DNA from: Bisporella sp. PMI_857
Lineage: Eukaryota; Ascomycota; Leotiomycetes; Helotiales; Helotiaceae
NCBI GenBank assembly: GCA_021307315.1
Contig: JAJSPD010000094.1
Coordinates: 89,883-153,882 of the forward strand
DNA length: 64,000 bases
Direction of reading: 5' to 3'
The position numbers and the translations under genes are program-made. Below, one piece after another: positions 1 to 10,851 of this stretch. The notes beneath the pieces are model-generated. The model had not been told where the DNA came from and did not search any database. It worked only from the letters and a program-made list of their open reading frames with translations. How positions within the stretch are numbered: the stretch's first letter is position 1; every line of letters starts with the position of its first letter.

Positions 1-205
1 CCGCATGAGAGGAGTCTGGGTTTACTCCACTTTTGAGGCTATGATTCACTTGTGTGGCGCGAGAACGAGCCAATCAAGTATGCATATACAGAAGTAGTAA
101 AAATGATTGGCATTTAGACATTTCCAAACGCAAGAAGAAGATTACCTGGCGCTTATCATGGGCGGCTCGAGCCGCAATTAGGCAATACTTGTATACTGTA
201 CTGTA

Positions 206-357
206 CAGTAGGTGTGCAAAAAGTGTCGACCCCCCCCCCCCCCGCTAGCGTGACCATATATACGCAGTTTCAGGGCTGCAGTTTTTAATGTACGCATTTT
301 TACTCCCCTGAAGCAACCGCGCTAGCAAGGGGGGTCGACACTTTTTGCACCCTACTG
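206..357. mobile_element. Short inverted-repeat element (MITE-like, Fot1/pogo style)
   Basis: The left arm starts CAGTAGG at 206 and runs through GTGCAAAAAGTGTCGAC, a C-tract and GCTAGCG. The right arm ends CCTACTG at 357 and carries the reverse complement of the same blocks. The arms are about 35-40 bp and enclose about 75 bp with no coding capacity. Termini of this style (GTGCAAAAAGT followed by a C run) are typical of fungal Fot1/pogo relatives, so this is probably a non-autonomous derivative. TA lies directly before the left arm, but no matching dinucleotide directly follows the right arm, so a clean target duplication is not shown. Confidence 0.6.
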
Positions 358-509
358 AGTACTGTAGGTCCAGCTTGTACTGTAACTCAGTCCCTTATCG
401 CGATAAGATCAAACAGTCAGTTGACCACGCATCCAAAAAGCAGCACTTAATAACCAACCACACGAAACTTCCCAACACGTCGGCAGACCCCGCCTGCATT
501 TAGACGCCC

Positions 510-1290
510 TTGAGACCACCTCCAGATCACCTTCTTCACCTATTTGCATCAACTCATCCAAAAACTCCAATGCCCAACACCCGAGACCAGGTAGCACTTT
601 GTCGAAAGAGAAAACACGCAGCAACAGACTTTACGCCTGATCAACCCTCTGAACCGAAGCCCTCCAAACGGTACAAGCTCCATTCTACGGAGTTTTACAA
701 TTCTTTGTCGAAGGTGTGGCTCACTCGTCGAGCATTGAGAGAGCTTGATCGAAGGACAAGTCAAATTAACCGCCCTCAACCTGCTGCTGTACCTCGACGC
801 GGATGTCAAGAGAATAGTTTGAAGCACATCAAAAGATTTTGCTAGACACGGTGGTCCAGACCTACGTGACCTACGAGGGGTAAATTCAAATTTCTAGAGT
901 TTGTTAGTTTTTGCTAATCATAACCTTTCAGTATCCCGTGCCAACAGACGTCCATACCGAAGTTCTGGCAGCAAGCGGACCAAATCTACAGCACCGACAA
1001 GCGCGTCATCGAAAAGCAGACGATCTTCCGCCTATGACAACGATTTCGAACAACACCTCATCGACAACAAGGTATACCCCAATAATCGGAAGTCGAAACC
1101 TGGTAAATCGACGGGGCTCTATCAAATATTATCCAATTCAAGACCTTCCCTTTCGCCATCTCGCTTCTCCGACAATGCCTTTGAGGATTTTCAGCAGAAA
1201 GGCGTGGATCTTCAAGAGATTGCCCGGCAGGACTCGGCCTGCAATCCGTACACGCTGGAGTATGGTTCGGTACAGAAGCGGAAAGGGTTC
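510..1290 (+). pseudogene. Broken fungal hypothetical gene (DUF7924-type N-terminal half)
   Basis: Pieces of one protein are recognisable across frames. The first has a KRYKLHSTEFYNSLSKVWLT segment and RRALRELDRR. The second is RHGGPDLRDLRG. After a likely intron (about 880-932, GTAAAT to TTTCAG) come YDNDFEQHLIDNKVYP and SRPSLSPSRFSD. From memory these are conserved N-terminal blocks of a large ascomycete family whose C-terminal half is DUF7924. The frame breaks at a TTTT run near 838-842, where KRF continues in another frame as ARHGG, and again shortly after the intron. The DUF7924 core is missing: past about 1200 nothing recognisable follows. I infer a truncated, frameshifted pseudogene. 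Family assignment is by recollection. Confidence 0.6.
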
Positions 1291-1913
1291 CTCCCGGTAG
1301 ATAGGCAGGCAGTAGCTTTGTACATTTGTTGTTCTTGTAGTGGTGTCTGCTTGGCTTATTGTTCAAGAGTGGCGGCTCCTATCGAGTCCTACGGCTAAGA
1401 CATACATGAAATCTTCGCTGACAACAGCTATTCCTACCAACTTCCACCTCCTCCGCCCGCTGAACCGCAATGCTAATCTGGGTGCCAGTGCAGAGGGAGT
1501 TAGGCCACACAACTTTGCAACATCTCTCACTTTGCACTACAAGACGCTTCATTATCACGTAGGGCTCTCGCATTTTCAAGAACTTTCAGATGTTCTTGGC
1601 GTAAATCCTACGTGGCATCCCTTGGCTCGACTCATCAAACGAAGTATACTGCTGACATTTAAGGATCCAGAGCGGGCTAGCAATACTCTCCCAGCTTCTC
1701 CCAGCACAAAATATCGACGGAGGGGCCAATGAACGTTTCCTTGATTCGCGAAACTCGAAAACTTTTGAGAATATAATGTCATGTGATTAACTCCATAAAT
1801 AATAATACGAAGTCCCTCAATTACACTGCTTATCACCTCGTTCTCTGCCTCCACAAATCTCACCAACACCAATACGCCCTATCTCCACCCTGTCTTCATC
1901 TTGTCTGTGCACC
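1291..1913. other. No supported gene; possible decayed 3' tail
   Basis: Overlapping open frames on both strands here have no recognisable domain or splice structure. The stretch could be the decayed 3' part of the pseudogene to its left. Nothing else was seen. Confidence 0.4.
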
Positions 1914-2540
1914 CTACTTTGGGAGTTTTCCACGCCTCAAGAGAGCCCTCCAGCCATCACGTGAAGGAGAGCCACTCCTGCCACCTTGGCCAGACTTTGA
2001 GGACTCCGAGTCACTCGGTGGGGTTTGACTGCTTAGATTTGCAATATTTTGAGAAGGACTAATCCATCTCGATCCAGGGTCTGATGCGTTAGCATCTTGT
2101 AACATTGACGTCAATTCTGCCTGTCGAATGGAGAGGGCATCTAATTCAGCTATGATCTCGTGAATTGTAAGGTCCCGCCTGTTTGGAACTGGTTTATCAA
2201 CAGATCGATCGGTTCGTCTGGTGTCATCTCTCTCTAGATTGCTGACATGTGATTCGATTAAAGCAGCCCACTTGGTCACCACAGACATTGCCTGCTTTTG
2301 GTGGTTTTTCTGGCATAGGCAGAGCCGTGCTAGTTGTGGCAGAGAGTCGAGTGTGTCACGAGGCGATTTTTGGGACATCAAATTGAGCAAATGGCGAGCT
2401 TGCAGCTTAGGCTCTCCGCCCAAGTCGTAGCCACATGGTAGACCCTTCAGAGTGATACCGGCACATGATATGTCGTTGCTAGTTGTGATTATTTTCAAGA
2501 CTGCGGAGGGGTTCCATCTCAGAGCAGGTAGTTCTACCAT
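1914..2540 (-). CDS. Hypothetical protein with a Cys/His-rich N-terminal motif
   Basis: A 208-aa single-exon frame begins with ATG at 2540. Near residues 26-36 is CAGITLKGLPC and near 70-78 is LCLCQKNH. The spacing resembles the putative metal-binding N-terminus of fungal proteins that carry a GIY-YIG/T5orf172 nuclease domain further on, as I remember them. That C-terminal domain is absent; residues 100-208 are a short helical stretch and a Ser/Pro/Gly-rich basic tail. It may be a stand-alone small protein or the truncated front of a longer gene. Function unknown. Confidence 0.45.
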   Translation of the reverse strand: MVELPALRWNPSAVLKIITTSNDISCAGITLKGLPCGYDLGGEPKLQARHLLNLMSQKSPRDTLDSLPQLARLCLCQKNHQKQAMSVVTKWAALIESHVSNLERDDTRRTDRSVDKPVPNRRDLTIHEIIAELDALSIRQAELTSMLQDANASDPGSRWISPSQNIANLSSQTPPSDSESSKSGQGGRSGSPSRDGWRALLRRGKLPK

Positions 2541-3055
2541 GGTCGGGCTTCGTTACTAGAGGCGTGGATTGGAGGCACAGAATGAATTGCAATATGAGAT
2601 TAGTTGGCTAGATAGATTGAGGTATGAAACACAACGTTTATATACCAAGGGAAAAAGCAATGCCGGAATCGTGGCGGGCTTTCGCGGCCTTCCTGTCATA
2701 TCGAGAATGCAGCCAAGTTCATTGGCGCCAAAGTTCTCAGCCTACAATTCAATAATAGAAGTAGCAGTGGCACTGCCATCTTCAGCCGTAGCATAGCAAA
2801 AGAACTGTAAGCGCTGTGGCGGCTCGCCCGCATCCTCCCTTCTACCCGTGCCTCTTGTTCCCGCCTCCATTGTTCCCGAGTCTCACGTCACCGCCTCTCC
2901 TCCTGCCTTTCTTGCTCTCGCTTCTCCCCTTCCTGCTGACATTTGGAATAGTTCTTCTAGAGTTGTTCCGCTAGTGTATAATGAAACAGAGGACGCGAGA
3001 ACATATTAAACGACTAGAAAAACGAATAGAGAGTTATTGGCCTTTGAAGAGGCGC
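2541..3055. other. Intergenic; Glu/Arg coiled-coil fragment on the minus strand
   Basis: Minus strand 2820-2945 translates to an Arg/Glu/Gln-rich charged helix (for example REQWRREQEARVEGRMR) with one stop inside. Such tails occur at the ends of fungal pogo/Fot1 transposases, so this may be transposon debris, but a low-complexity helix cannot be assigned. The rest shows nothing. Confidence 0.3.
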
Positions 3056-3310
3056 AGAGGATGACCGAGAGAAAATGTACTTAGGATATTAGAGACGGCT
3101 GCACCGATGATGTTGTCGATCGCCAGAGATGAGCGGTCCCGCGCGAGAGATGCGACAACAATAGCAAGCTAGCAGATGTTAGTCAATAAAGATCCTTTGT
3201 GGGCTACAATAGAGTGAAAGGCTGCATGCTTACCTCCTCCCATTCTCCGTCAGTAGTAAGCAGCCGTGCTGCATCACTGTGGCAGATGTCCAAAGCCAAA
3301 ACTTAACACC
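3056..3310 (-). pseudogene. Fragment resembling a Na+/Ca2+ exchanger
   Basis: On the minus strand an apparent exon from 3168 downward reads DRSSLAIDNIIGAAVSNIL. This resembles the second alpha-repeat of cation/Ca2+ exchangers (canonical LAIGNVVGSNIFNIL). It follows a plausible intron (GTAAGCATGC to CTGCTAG, about 3169-3233) and a short upstream coding stretch. No start, first alpha-repeat or full transmembrane set is present, so I read it as a leftover fragment. A chance match is possible because only about 30 residues are convincing. Confidence 0.35.
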
Positions 3311-3330
3311 ATTCACCGAAGATCCTGCAG

Positions 3331-3486
3331 ATGTGCAGAGATATAGGCGTCGTATTGGAGTTCCTATCACCGTACTCGCCAGACTCCAACCCTATTGAGG
3401 AGTATTTTGGGGTGCTTAAAAGGTTCATCAAGAAAAAGTGGCACGAAAACGAAGATTTATTGCAAGAGAGTTCGGAATGTTTCTAA
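3331..3486 (+). mobile_element. Tc1/mariner-type transposase C-terminal fragment
   Basis: The frame reads LEFLSPYSPDSNPIEEYF followed by a basic KRFIKKKWHENED stretch. This is the conserved end of DDE endonucleases of the Tc1/mariner superfamily, where the Pro-Tyr-Ser-Pro-Asp-x-Asn-Pro-Ile-Glu block includes the last catalytic acidic position. A stop at 3484 and the absence of the upstream DDE core show a dead fragment. Downstream frames up to about 3600 may be further decayed sequence of the same element. Confidence 0.75.
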
Positions 3487-5005
3487 AGTAGTGTGTCGAT
3501 GTAGTGCATTGCGGAGGGTCACTTCCGTCATGCAGGAATCCCTATCACACAGCCTCCGGAATAATATAGACACTATGAGAATAGAACCTAAGGTCAAACC
3601 CACCAGCATCTAAGCCCTTTGCCTCATGACTTTTTATGTGATATCAGACATCCGCACGCACCGCCACTCTATAGGAGACGCAAACCGTACGCGATTTGCC
3701 CAAAGGAGTCGTGAGGAACGAAGCTGGACTTGGTGATTTCCAAGGCCGTTTGTATTCATAGAAGAGGCTGAGCAAAGAAAGACTTGTCATGTATGTGTCG
3801 GTGGATCATAGATGTGAACACGCTGCTGCCACCTCCCTACCTACTAAGCGGTTTCCGTTGCTATTGCCTGCCTGGCTGCAACGCGCTCACATCGCTCTCA
3901 GCCTCGATGACGAGCCAATCCACCAGCTGTGACTCCATCCGCCTCTCGGACAGCCGGATAAAGTAGGCTATCCTTGGGGCGTTACTAATAGTAGTAATAA
4001 TTTCATTAACGCCGGGGAAGCAAGTCCCAGAAGCACAGTCGAAGATCCGCTAAGCCTATTCTAGCTACGTCAAAACTCGGTTCTAGGCCCAAAACAGCAA
4101 TACCTAAACAAACTCGCTAAACTGTTCCTACAAGCGTTTTCTGTTCCGTAAAAATTATCTTACCTATCCTATCCCCATTCTATAGCCCGTAGCCCGTAGA
4201 CAACAAAGACCTCTCTCTTGCACCCAATAATCCTCCACAAATGTCGAGTCGATGCAAAGTAAATCATCCTATAATAGACCGAAATAGCTAACCACCCAGA
4301 TGCCGGCAACTGCATGCGGTGGTAGAGGGGTTATGCTGGATTGGAAATAGGCTGGAATAGATCGCATTAGTCGTACGAATGCAATGGTAATGGTCGTAAC
4401 TTGGCAAGCTCCCGTCGGTAAACTGGACACCCCGGGTCAGTAGCCCTGAATTGGGGGCCGAAGCCTTGCGGCTCTACAGTATTCTCGTGCGATAGACCGT
4501 ATTTAATAGTGCGTTCTGTCCTGTGTTATATTCGAGGCTACTCCTACTTTGCCCTCCAAGCCTTGATTTAACCTCTGCAATTTCGGGCTTGCTAAGATCA
4601 ACGAACAATCCAGATCTAACTTTCTTAAGCTTCAGAGCACGTAAGTGCCATCAAGATTCGTATATCCCACTAGATACATCATCGCAAATCTCTACGAAGC
4701 CCAGCTTCCACATCCCCAAGGTTTACCTCTGAACTCTCGTTACGTAACGATAACTCCTTCATAAATTGATCAATATTCCGAACTTTCTGCCTCTCTTCTT
4801 CTTTGAGCGACGGTTTTGAGCCGAGTTGTGCTTTCCCCCTCGTTGGCGCCTCTCAGCTGAAAGGCTTCTACACAGCAGCTCACAGGTTAGAAAGAGATTC
4901 ACAGAGTTCTTAGATAGTGTTTATAGAATTCATTGCTTTCACTAAAACCTCAACAGCGATCTTTGTGTTGGGGCTGTTGTGTCACAAACCCATGAGCACA
5001 GGCAC
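3487..5005. other. Intergenic, no supported gene
   Basis: About 1.5 kb with only short, mutually overlapping open frames (for example near 3784 and 4523) and no recognisable domain. It may contain old transposon debris. Confidence 0.4.
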
Positions 5006-5500
5006 TCATGCTGGTCGCTCAGAAAGCTCATTGCATTTTCTGTTGTTGCTTTCTGCCTCACTGTACAGTCCCTGAAGAGCCTGCACCATGCCAGTGAGCA
5101 TTTTATTCTCACGTTGATACACAATCAGGCTCGCCTCGAGCGTTGAGGATTGTTTCTGTGCTTGTTCTAACTCTTTCTTCAGCTTCTCTACTTCATCAAC
5201 ATTTCCCATACGCTGCATGCTTTCGGTATCTCTTTCTCTAACTCCTTCTCTTTGCGCGCGAGTTGTTATGGATGATTCTACACAATGTTCAAGCTTCTTG
5301 CCATTGCGAGTCTTCTTGATTGGAAATTGTTCTTGCCTTGACTCGGGATCTGGTAAGTCATCGCTAGCACGAAGACGTTTGGTTGCAAGAGGCGTAGAAG
5401 CAAAAAGACTCGCCTGTTGCATAGTGTCTTTAGCTATGATTGTGTTGGCAATTTGAGACGTGAAGGTGTGTTTTCCGAATAGCTTAGCTTTCACCCGCAA
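5006..5500 (-). CDS. Hypothetical coiled-coil protein
   Basis: An open frame of 164 codons; the more likely start is an internal Met at 5422 (MQQASLFASTPLATKRLR), giving 138 aa. Residues after the basic, Lys/Arg-rich first half form a heptad-like coiled coil (VEKLKKELEQAQKQSSTLEA). No domain was recognised, and there is no signal peptide or membrane segment. Codon pattern and length are compatible with a small gene, but chance is not excluded. Confidence 0.35.
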   Translation of the reverse strand: MRVKAKLFGKHTFTSQIANTIIAKDTMQQASLFASTPLATKRLRASDDLPDPESRQEQFPIKKTRNGKKLEHCVESSITTRAQREGVRERDTESMQRMGNVDEVEKLKKELEQAQKQSSTLEASLIVYQRENKMLTGMVQALQGLYSEAESNNRKCNELSERPA

Positions 5501-6433
5501 GTGAGGGATTGAATGGAGACGTAAAGGTAAATCAACGCCAGAAATGAAGAACGAGCATCAAGCAATATCTTTCATACAATATTACTTTGTTATTTCTTTT
5601 TTTCGCTTGTACTACCGCTCGTCATCGCTTTCGAGACTCTTACAGTTATATGGACGTGTAGGATGAAGCAAAAGTTGACATATCATATCGTCCCCCTTGG
5701 TCACGCAAATCATATGCATAAAATGTGCACTAGCTAGAGCTCTGATCCTTGTCTTTCTGTCATTGCTTCAACGAAGCTTCTATAGACGGTTGATTTAACT
5801 TCATGGTATAGCAGCCGAGGATAGGGTACGAAGTTATGGTAGTAGTTTTAGATTTAGGAATATATTAACCTGGTTGACCAACTGTCCTTTCGATGTGTTA
5901 TAATGGTTCCTGTTGTGGCACAAGATGCCTGCACCAGGCACCGTTTACCCGCATTTTGAACCGCATAATCCTGGCTTGATTGATTGCCTTAGCATCAATG
6001 TATCTTGGGAGTTGCCATCGCCAAGAACATTACGGTGACGGTGATTGTGACCGACGTGGCTCTAGTACTAATGGATACATTAATTAAATAAGACAATAAA
6101 GTAAAGTTTAAGGTTGCATTACCTTGTTGTTCAATGGATCCTCTTCATATTCGAAATCGTCTGTCTGTGCTGCGGCTCATCTCTGGTGGGCAAAAATATG
6201 AAGACATGTTTTGGGTGTCATCTAAATGCGAAAGTGGAGAATATAAAACCAATCTTTCTATAGACTATTCTCTGCTGTGCGGATAGGACCCTTGTCAAGC
6301 TGAACAGCTATTATCGATAGCTGAATTGCTAATGTGATGATATATCTTGGCACGGCTAGGAAACGAGCAGATCTGCAATGGCACTGCATGAAACCATACG
6401 ATGCGTATGCAAAAGCAAATAAAGAACGACAAT
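5501..6433. other. AT-rich intergenic sequence
   Basis: AT-rich sequence with only very short open frames. No RNA gene or repeat structure was recognised until the tandem repeat that begins at 6434. Confidence 0.4.
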
Positions 6434-6550
6434 TTACTAACCTACCACTCAAAAACTCCGATATTACTGAGATACCACCCAAAAAGTTTTTTATTACCAA
6501 CCTACCACCCTAAAGTATATAATTACTGAACTACCACCCTCAAAATTGAA
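6434..6550. repeat. Four-copy 30-bp degenerate tandem repeat
   Basis: Copies start at 6434, 6464, 6494 and 6523 (spacing 30, 30, 29 bp). Each begins TTACTRA or TTACCAA, followed by a shared TACCACCC/TACCACTC block and an A-rich tail. The repeat is non-coding. Confidence 0.75.
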
Positions 6551-6723
6551 GCTATTCCCAATCGAACTACGTACATAATCACCAGCATTTTGTAACCCTG
6601 CCCTACATACGCCATCCCACAATGAAATTAAAGCAACTCCTAATCATTTTGCACTCAATTCCCAAGCTCTTTAGACTGTTTCAAACCTGATATCAGAAGC
6701 CATTCGCAGTCCTTCACAATGTA

Positions 6724-6956
6724 ACTCGGCGACCAGTTTGTGTCAATTGACGCTGCCCGTGAGGTAATCAAGACCTATGTTTTAGGCCAAGGCGAATCCT
6801 ACAAAACAGTCTCGTCTGACAAAGTCGGTATATTCTTGCTTGCAAAGAGCGTAAATGCCAGTTTCGTATTCGAGCTACTCAATCTAAGAAAAATATCATT
6901 TCAATTACAGTATTAGTTGGTCACTTTTGTGTTTGAGCATCAATAATTTGATAAGT
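6724..6956 (+). mobile_element. MULE transposase FAR1/FLYWCH-like N-terminal remnant
   Basis: Two frames together give GDQFVSIDAAREVIKTYVLG, then GESYKTVSSDK, then RYILACKERKCQFRIRAT. This is the zinc-binding FAR1-type DNA-binding start of fungal Mutator-like transposases (pattern F-x-S-I-x-x-A-R ... Y-x-L-x-C-K-x-x-x-C-x-F-x-I-R). A single-base frame change lies at about 6824-6830, and a stop ends the block at about 6956. There is no MULE catalytic domain downstream, so this is a dead 5' fragment. Confidence 0.7.
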
Positions 6957-7649
6957 TATTGTTCTCATCGTTGAAGGCATAATCTTATTAGAAAGGCAGG
7001 AAGACGTGTAGAGTTGAAGTTAGTCAAAAATGAAAAAGAAAAGCTTCCAGGCGGCCAACAATTCGGTTCTTAAGAAGGATCTAAAATTAGACCAAGAAGT
7101 AGAAGGTGAAAAGTTGAAATCAAGGAACCCACATCTTGATTTAAAGATTCGTTCCACGGGGTCAATACACATGTCCGAGATGTATGAACTTGTTGAACAG
7201 GTTAGGTCTAAGGACCATACCTAGTCTATTGTAGGCACCAGTATAGGCAACAGTAGGCAACAGTAGGCATCAGTGATGACATGTGAGTATCACACCTCTA
7301 TAAGTAGAGGGATTCTCTCCTGCAGTTGTTCTATAACCTTCAGCAATTGACACTTGTTTACCCCATACTCTCTGAAGGCTCCGTGACTCTCTCTTTCTAT
7401 TTGAACAGAACTGCTCATCCAAAAATCTAACTTCTATCCCAGCTGGGAGAGAAGATGAATCCCTTGTTTCTGTCGATGGCGTCGGAGGAAAAGTATGTTC
7501 CCCTGTCAGTAACCCTGTGGGCACCTTTCCGCCGCACGGCGCATACTTAAAAGTCGTCGAGGTGCATGTCGATGCCGAATGCCCTGGGAGTGCACACTTT
7601 CCACAGATTGGAGCTGGTGCTCGGCAACGGTAATGTAAATAGCCGTAAA
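6957..7649. other. Intergenic, no supported gene
   Basis: A 64-codon basic open frame at 7030-7224 may continue the dead MULE. Around 7235-7275 a CAGTAGGCA-like decamer recurs three to four times. Nothing else is supported. Confidence 0.35.
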
Positions 7650-7877
7650 GGTGGAATAGAATGTTGGTATCTTGAATATCCGAAAACAGAACATCTCAAA
7701 TCGTAAATTCCAGATCTGGATTTTTGGATTGATGCCTTTATATTTGAGAAGAAGTAGTTACGAAGTGCGTTTCCAGAAAGCTGTTCTGGGACGGTGACCT
7801 AATGCATTGAACCAATCATAAGCGAGGACATACCCCTCCTTCCCAATTACTGTAGTATTACCGAGGTCGGGATTTGC
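7650..7877 (-). repeat. Dispersed repeat, copy A (about 225 bp)
   Basis: The reverse complement of this segment aligns over its whole length with 36758-36978. Shared blocks include TCCAGATCTGGATTTTTGGA, GCCTTTATATTTGAGAA and ATTACTGTAGTATTACCGAG. Differences are scattered substitutions and small gaps. The copies lie in opposite orientation about 29 kb apart. There is no coding capacity; it is probably a small non-autonomous element. Confidence 0.7.
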
Positions 7878-9354
7878 TGAGGCAAGATGGTGGGTTCAGG
7901 CAGGATCTGGAGTGATGGAGATGCACAGGCTCAAGCAAAGTACACGTCTACTTGCAGGTGGTCGAGGCGTCGATACTGAATACTCACGCGACTCGGTACG
8001 ATCATGATTTATCATCAATATTGGGCGGCAGGCCTTTCTTCCGATTACGAATCGATCGCCTCTGTTAATTGAGCAAGATTGATTAGCGACGTTGACAAAT
8101 CTCGAGTCCACGAGCAGCTAGCACAACGAGTCTACAAAAAACTACACAACATAGGGAGATTGCTGATGGAGAATAGGTACGTGGTTAGTAAGAGGGAAAC
8201 GCAATGATAATGTTTCTACGGCTACCTTTAGTGTCACAAGTTCGTGTGCGGGCGGAAGATAGGTGCTCAAGGTAGAGTGAGTCCAGCTATAACTGAAGGT
8301 TGCAGGTTGCTGTCGCTATGGGCTCAAGGAGCAAATCAGAGTCGCCGTGTGAAGAGGCTGTTGCCCTCGTTCTTAAATCTGGGAGGCGGAACAAAGAAGG
8401 AAGGTGTGGCAGACACCTTCCAAGGAGATGGTGGGCTTGAAACGTAAGACATTGCTACAAAGCTTGATGAACACTTGGAGGAAATAATCTTAAGCTCACT
8501 TGCTACAAACCACACGCGAGACCCCCGTTTGATTGAGGCAGTTATTGAAAGTGGAAATTATTGGAAGAGGCATTTATGTATGGGCTTCAGGAGGTTATGG
8601 AAACACTGAACGAAGTAGACTATGTAATATAAACTAAGGTCCTTAGGTTTAGAACCGGGCGAATAAACTTCATCATCATCCATCAGGCATTCCGGTGGGC
8701 AGTTTTAGAGCGGCCAGGGAGGCAGAGCAGAGAAGGAGTGAGGCGGGGTCTCGGAGACCGTTCATACCATCATAATACCATGATGAGATTATGGGGAATC
8801 TGTAGGGATACTCTAAACGGTGCAAGAACATGAAGTAAGGACTGCAGCAAATGGCTTATAATGTGTCAATATTTAATATTTGCTGCCTTCATTCACGTGT
8901 TGTCCTCCTTGATATCCACCGCATCTACCGTTCCCACGACCCCTTCTATGCCCTGTGTTCGCTCTCTAACCACGATGCTCTTCTCCGTAATTTCCGTGCT
9001 TCCTTATATTTCCGTTTGCACCTTCAAAGCTACGGTACCTCTTCCGCGTTCGCCTCCATAGCCATAGACATAACTCGACATTATGGCAGATCGAGATGGA
9101 GCTTCATATTGCTAGCCGCCGACTTTAATCGCAAAGTTCGCACAAGTTATGAACGCGCCCCAGGTGTCAACGGTTGATGCTGCTGCGTCACCGGAGGGCT
9201 CGATAAATTGATTCGACCACATCCCTCCCCGCTCCAGTCAGCATCTTGGGAAAGAACACAATTCAACCAAACTTCTACTCATTTGATTGCAACCCCAATC
9301 ATTTATACCAACGTCTTGTATTCATCATTGAGCCACAACGCTCTACTACTACTA
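7878..9354. other. Intergenic, no supported gene
   Basis: Short frames only. The 108-codon frame at 8851-9177 overlaps another frame of similar quality and shows no domain. Repeat-like short runs occur but none were resolved. Confidence 0.4.
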
Positions 9355-9620
9355 TGGATACCTCAATCCCTCTAAGTCCCAGCGATCTCTTCTCCGCCAA
9401 CAGCCTAGTCATCGTCATTACCGGCGGTGGCAGTGGTATTACTTGCCCCGATCTCCGTTTCCCTCCCGGACGAACCATTACTGACTACCGCAACCAGGTA
9501 TCGGTCATGCAATTGCTTCAGCCCTTAACCAAACCGGCGCATCCCGCATCTATATCCTCGGCCGGCGTCTCACCGCTCTCACCGACGCTTGCCCGTACGC
9601 CACCGAGCAGTCAACCAAGC
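9355..9620 (+). pseudogene. 5' fragment of a short-chain dehydrogenase (SDR)
   Basis: The ATG at 9355 opens a classic fungal SDR N-terminus: LVIVITGGGSGIGHAIASAL and then RIYILGRRLTAL. A 62-nt intron (9436-9497, GTATTA to CAACCAG) splits the Gly-rich TGxxxGIG cofactor loop, and joining across it restores GGGSGIGHA. After about 60 residues the SDR similarity stops and LINE ORF1 sequence begins, so the active-site Tyr-x-x-x-Lys and everything after the first two Rossmann units is missing. I infer a gene truncated by the retroelement to its right. Confidence 0.65.
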
Positions 9621-10406
9621 AATGTCCGGACCCTTACCTCGATGGGCACGATGCCATCAACAATGACAGATACGCTGTACTGCACCATCGATACGTCCAG
9701 GATGGGAGAGGAAGACAAGAGCAAGGTGCACCCAGGATCAATCAGGAAAGCAATCGAGGAAGAGATCCGCACCTCGGATGAACATGCGAATTGGCGCTGC
9801 GCGGCAGTAATCAAGGACTCCAGAAATGCCGAACGCGTCAAGGTAGCATGTAGAGACGAAGCTGAGCTTCACAGGGTCAAGGAAGCAGCTCAGAAGACGG
9901 CCCCACCTAATGCTCGGGTGTTACGAGACCAGCTCTACCCAGTGGAGGTGGACAACGCAAACCGAACAGCCATTCTCGATCAAGAAGGAAACATTTTACC
10001 TGGGACCGCCGAGGTCCTGGGAAAGGAGAATGAAGTCAACATAGCCAAGATCGCATGGCTCAGCAGAAAAGATCAGGGGAAAGCATATGGCTCAATGGTA
10101 GTCTATGTCACTAAAGGCAGTGAAGCAGCATGACTACTGTAAGAGCAGTACTTCCACGTTGCTGGGGAATCCGCATACACCAGGGTCTACGAACATCGAG
10201 TAGGCCCAACGCAATGTTACAACTGTCAAGAAGTCGGCCATAAGGCATACGCTTGCACCAAGGCGCAGGTATGTGCAAAGTGCGCCAAGGAGGGCCACAT
10301 CCACAAGGAATGCTCGCAAACGATAGCAAAGTGTGCGTTATGCAAAGGACCGCATGAATCGTTTAGCAAGAATTGTCGAGTGCTTCACGGCATCCGGCCT
10401 GAGAAG
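9610..10406 (+). mobile_element. Tad1-like LINE ORF1 (Gag) remnant with zinc knuckles
   Basis: The protein contains IRKAIEEEIRTSDEHANWRC, then RVLRDQLYPVEVDNANRTA and YGSMVVYVTKGSEAA. After two stops follow CYNCQEVGHKAYAC, CAKCAKEGHIHKEC and CALCKGPHESFSKNC, three CCHC knuckles. This is the nucleic-acid-binding ORF1 of fungal non-LTR retrotransposons. The stops at 10131-10142 (TGA and TAA around LL) sit where Arg and Gln are expected, matching CGA to TGA and CAA to TAA changes, the signature of repeat-induced point mutation. No reverse transcriptase follows. Confidence 0.8.
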
Positions 10407-10851
10407 TAGTTGTGATTTGACCCCATTGAATCGCAAACCTCCCCTTCACCCTTCTTTACCTCACTAACCCCCAAAGCACTCTCGTGCTCGCAGCAGGTTC
10501 TGCTTCAGCTGCTGAGGATAGCGCTGAACACTTTGAGAATCGCCTCCAAGCTACTTGCTACTAATCATTTTACACGAGAACCCGCAGACGATGATGGACC
10601 ACAAGTGGAAAAGCACTACTCGGATGCAGACGTATTGTACAGGCTTTGCGAGACCAAGCCAACTATAGAAGAACTTGAATTGTATATAATCGATCTAGGT
10701 CCTTTTAGGCATAGTGCGGGGCGTAATAAAATACTACTACTAATACATTGCGGCTACAGTAACTCCATTCTTATCTCATACTCTCCAAATTTGCCCTACA
10801 CAGAGAAATCTAGAGGCTGGCCTTTGGCGGTTCTGAAACCCCGTTCTCTGA
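10407..10851. other. Unassigned sequence between LINE remnant and hydrolase
   Basis: A 119-codon open frame (10533-10892) has no recognised domain and runs out of frame into the hydrolase coding sequence. The missing first exon of that hydrolase may lie here, but I could not place it. Confidence 0.3.

Noticed and set aside
8851..9177. 108-codon open frame
   Set aside because: A second frame of similar length overlaps it, there is no domain or splice signal, and composition is as expected by chance.
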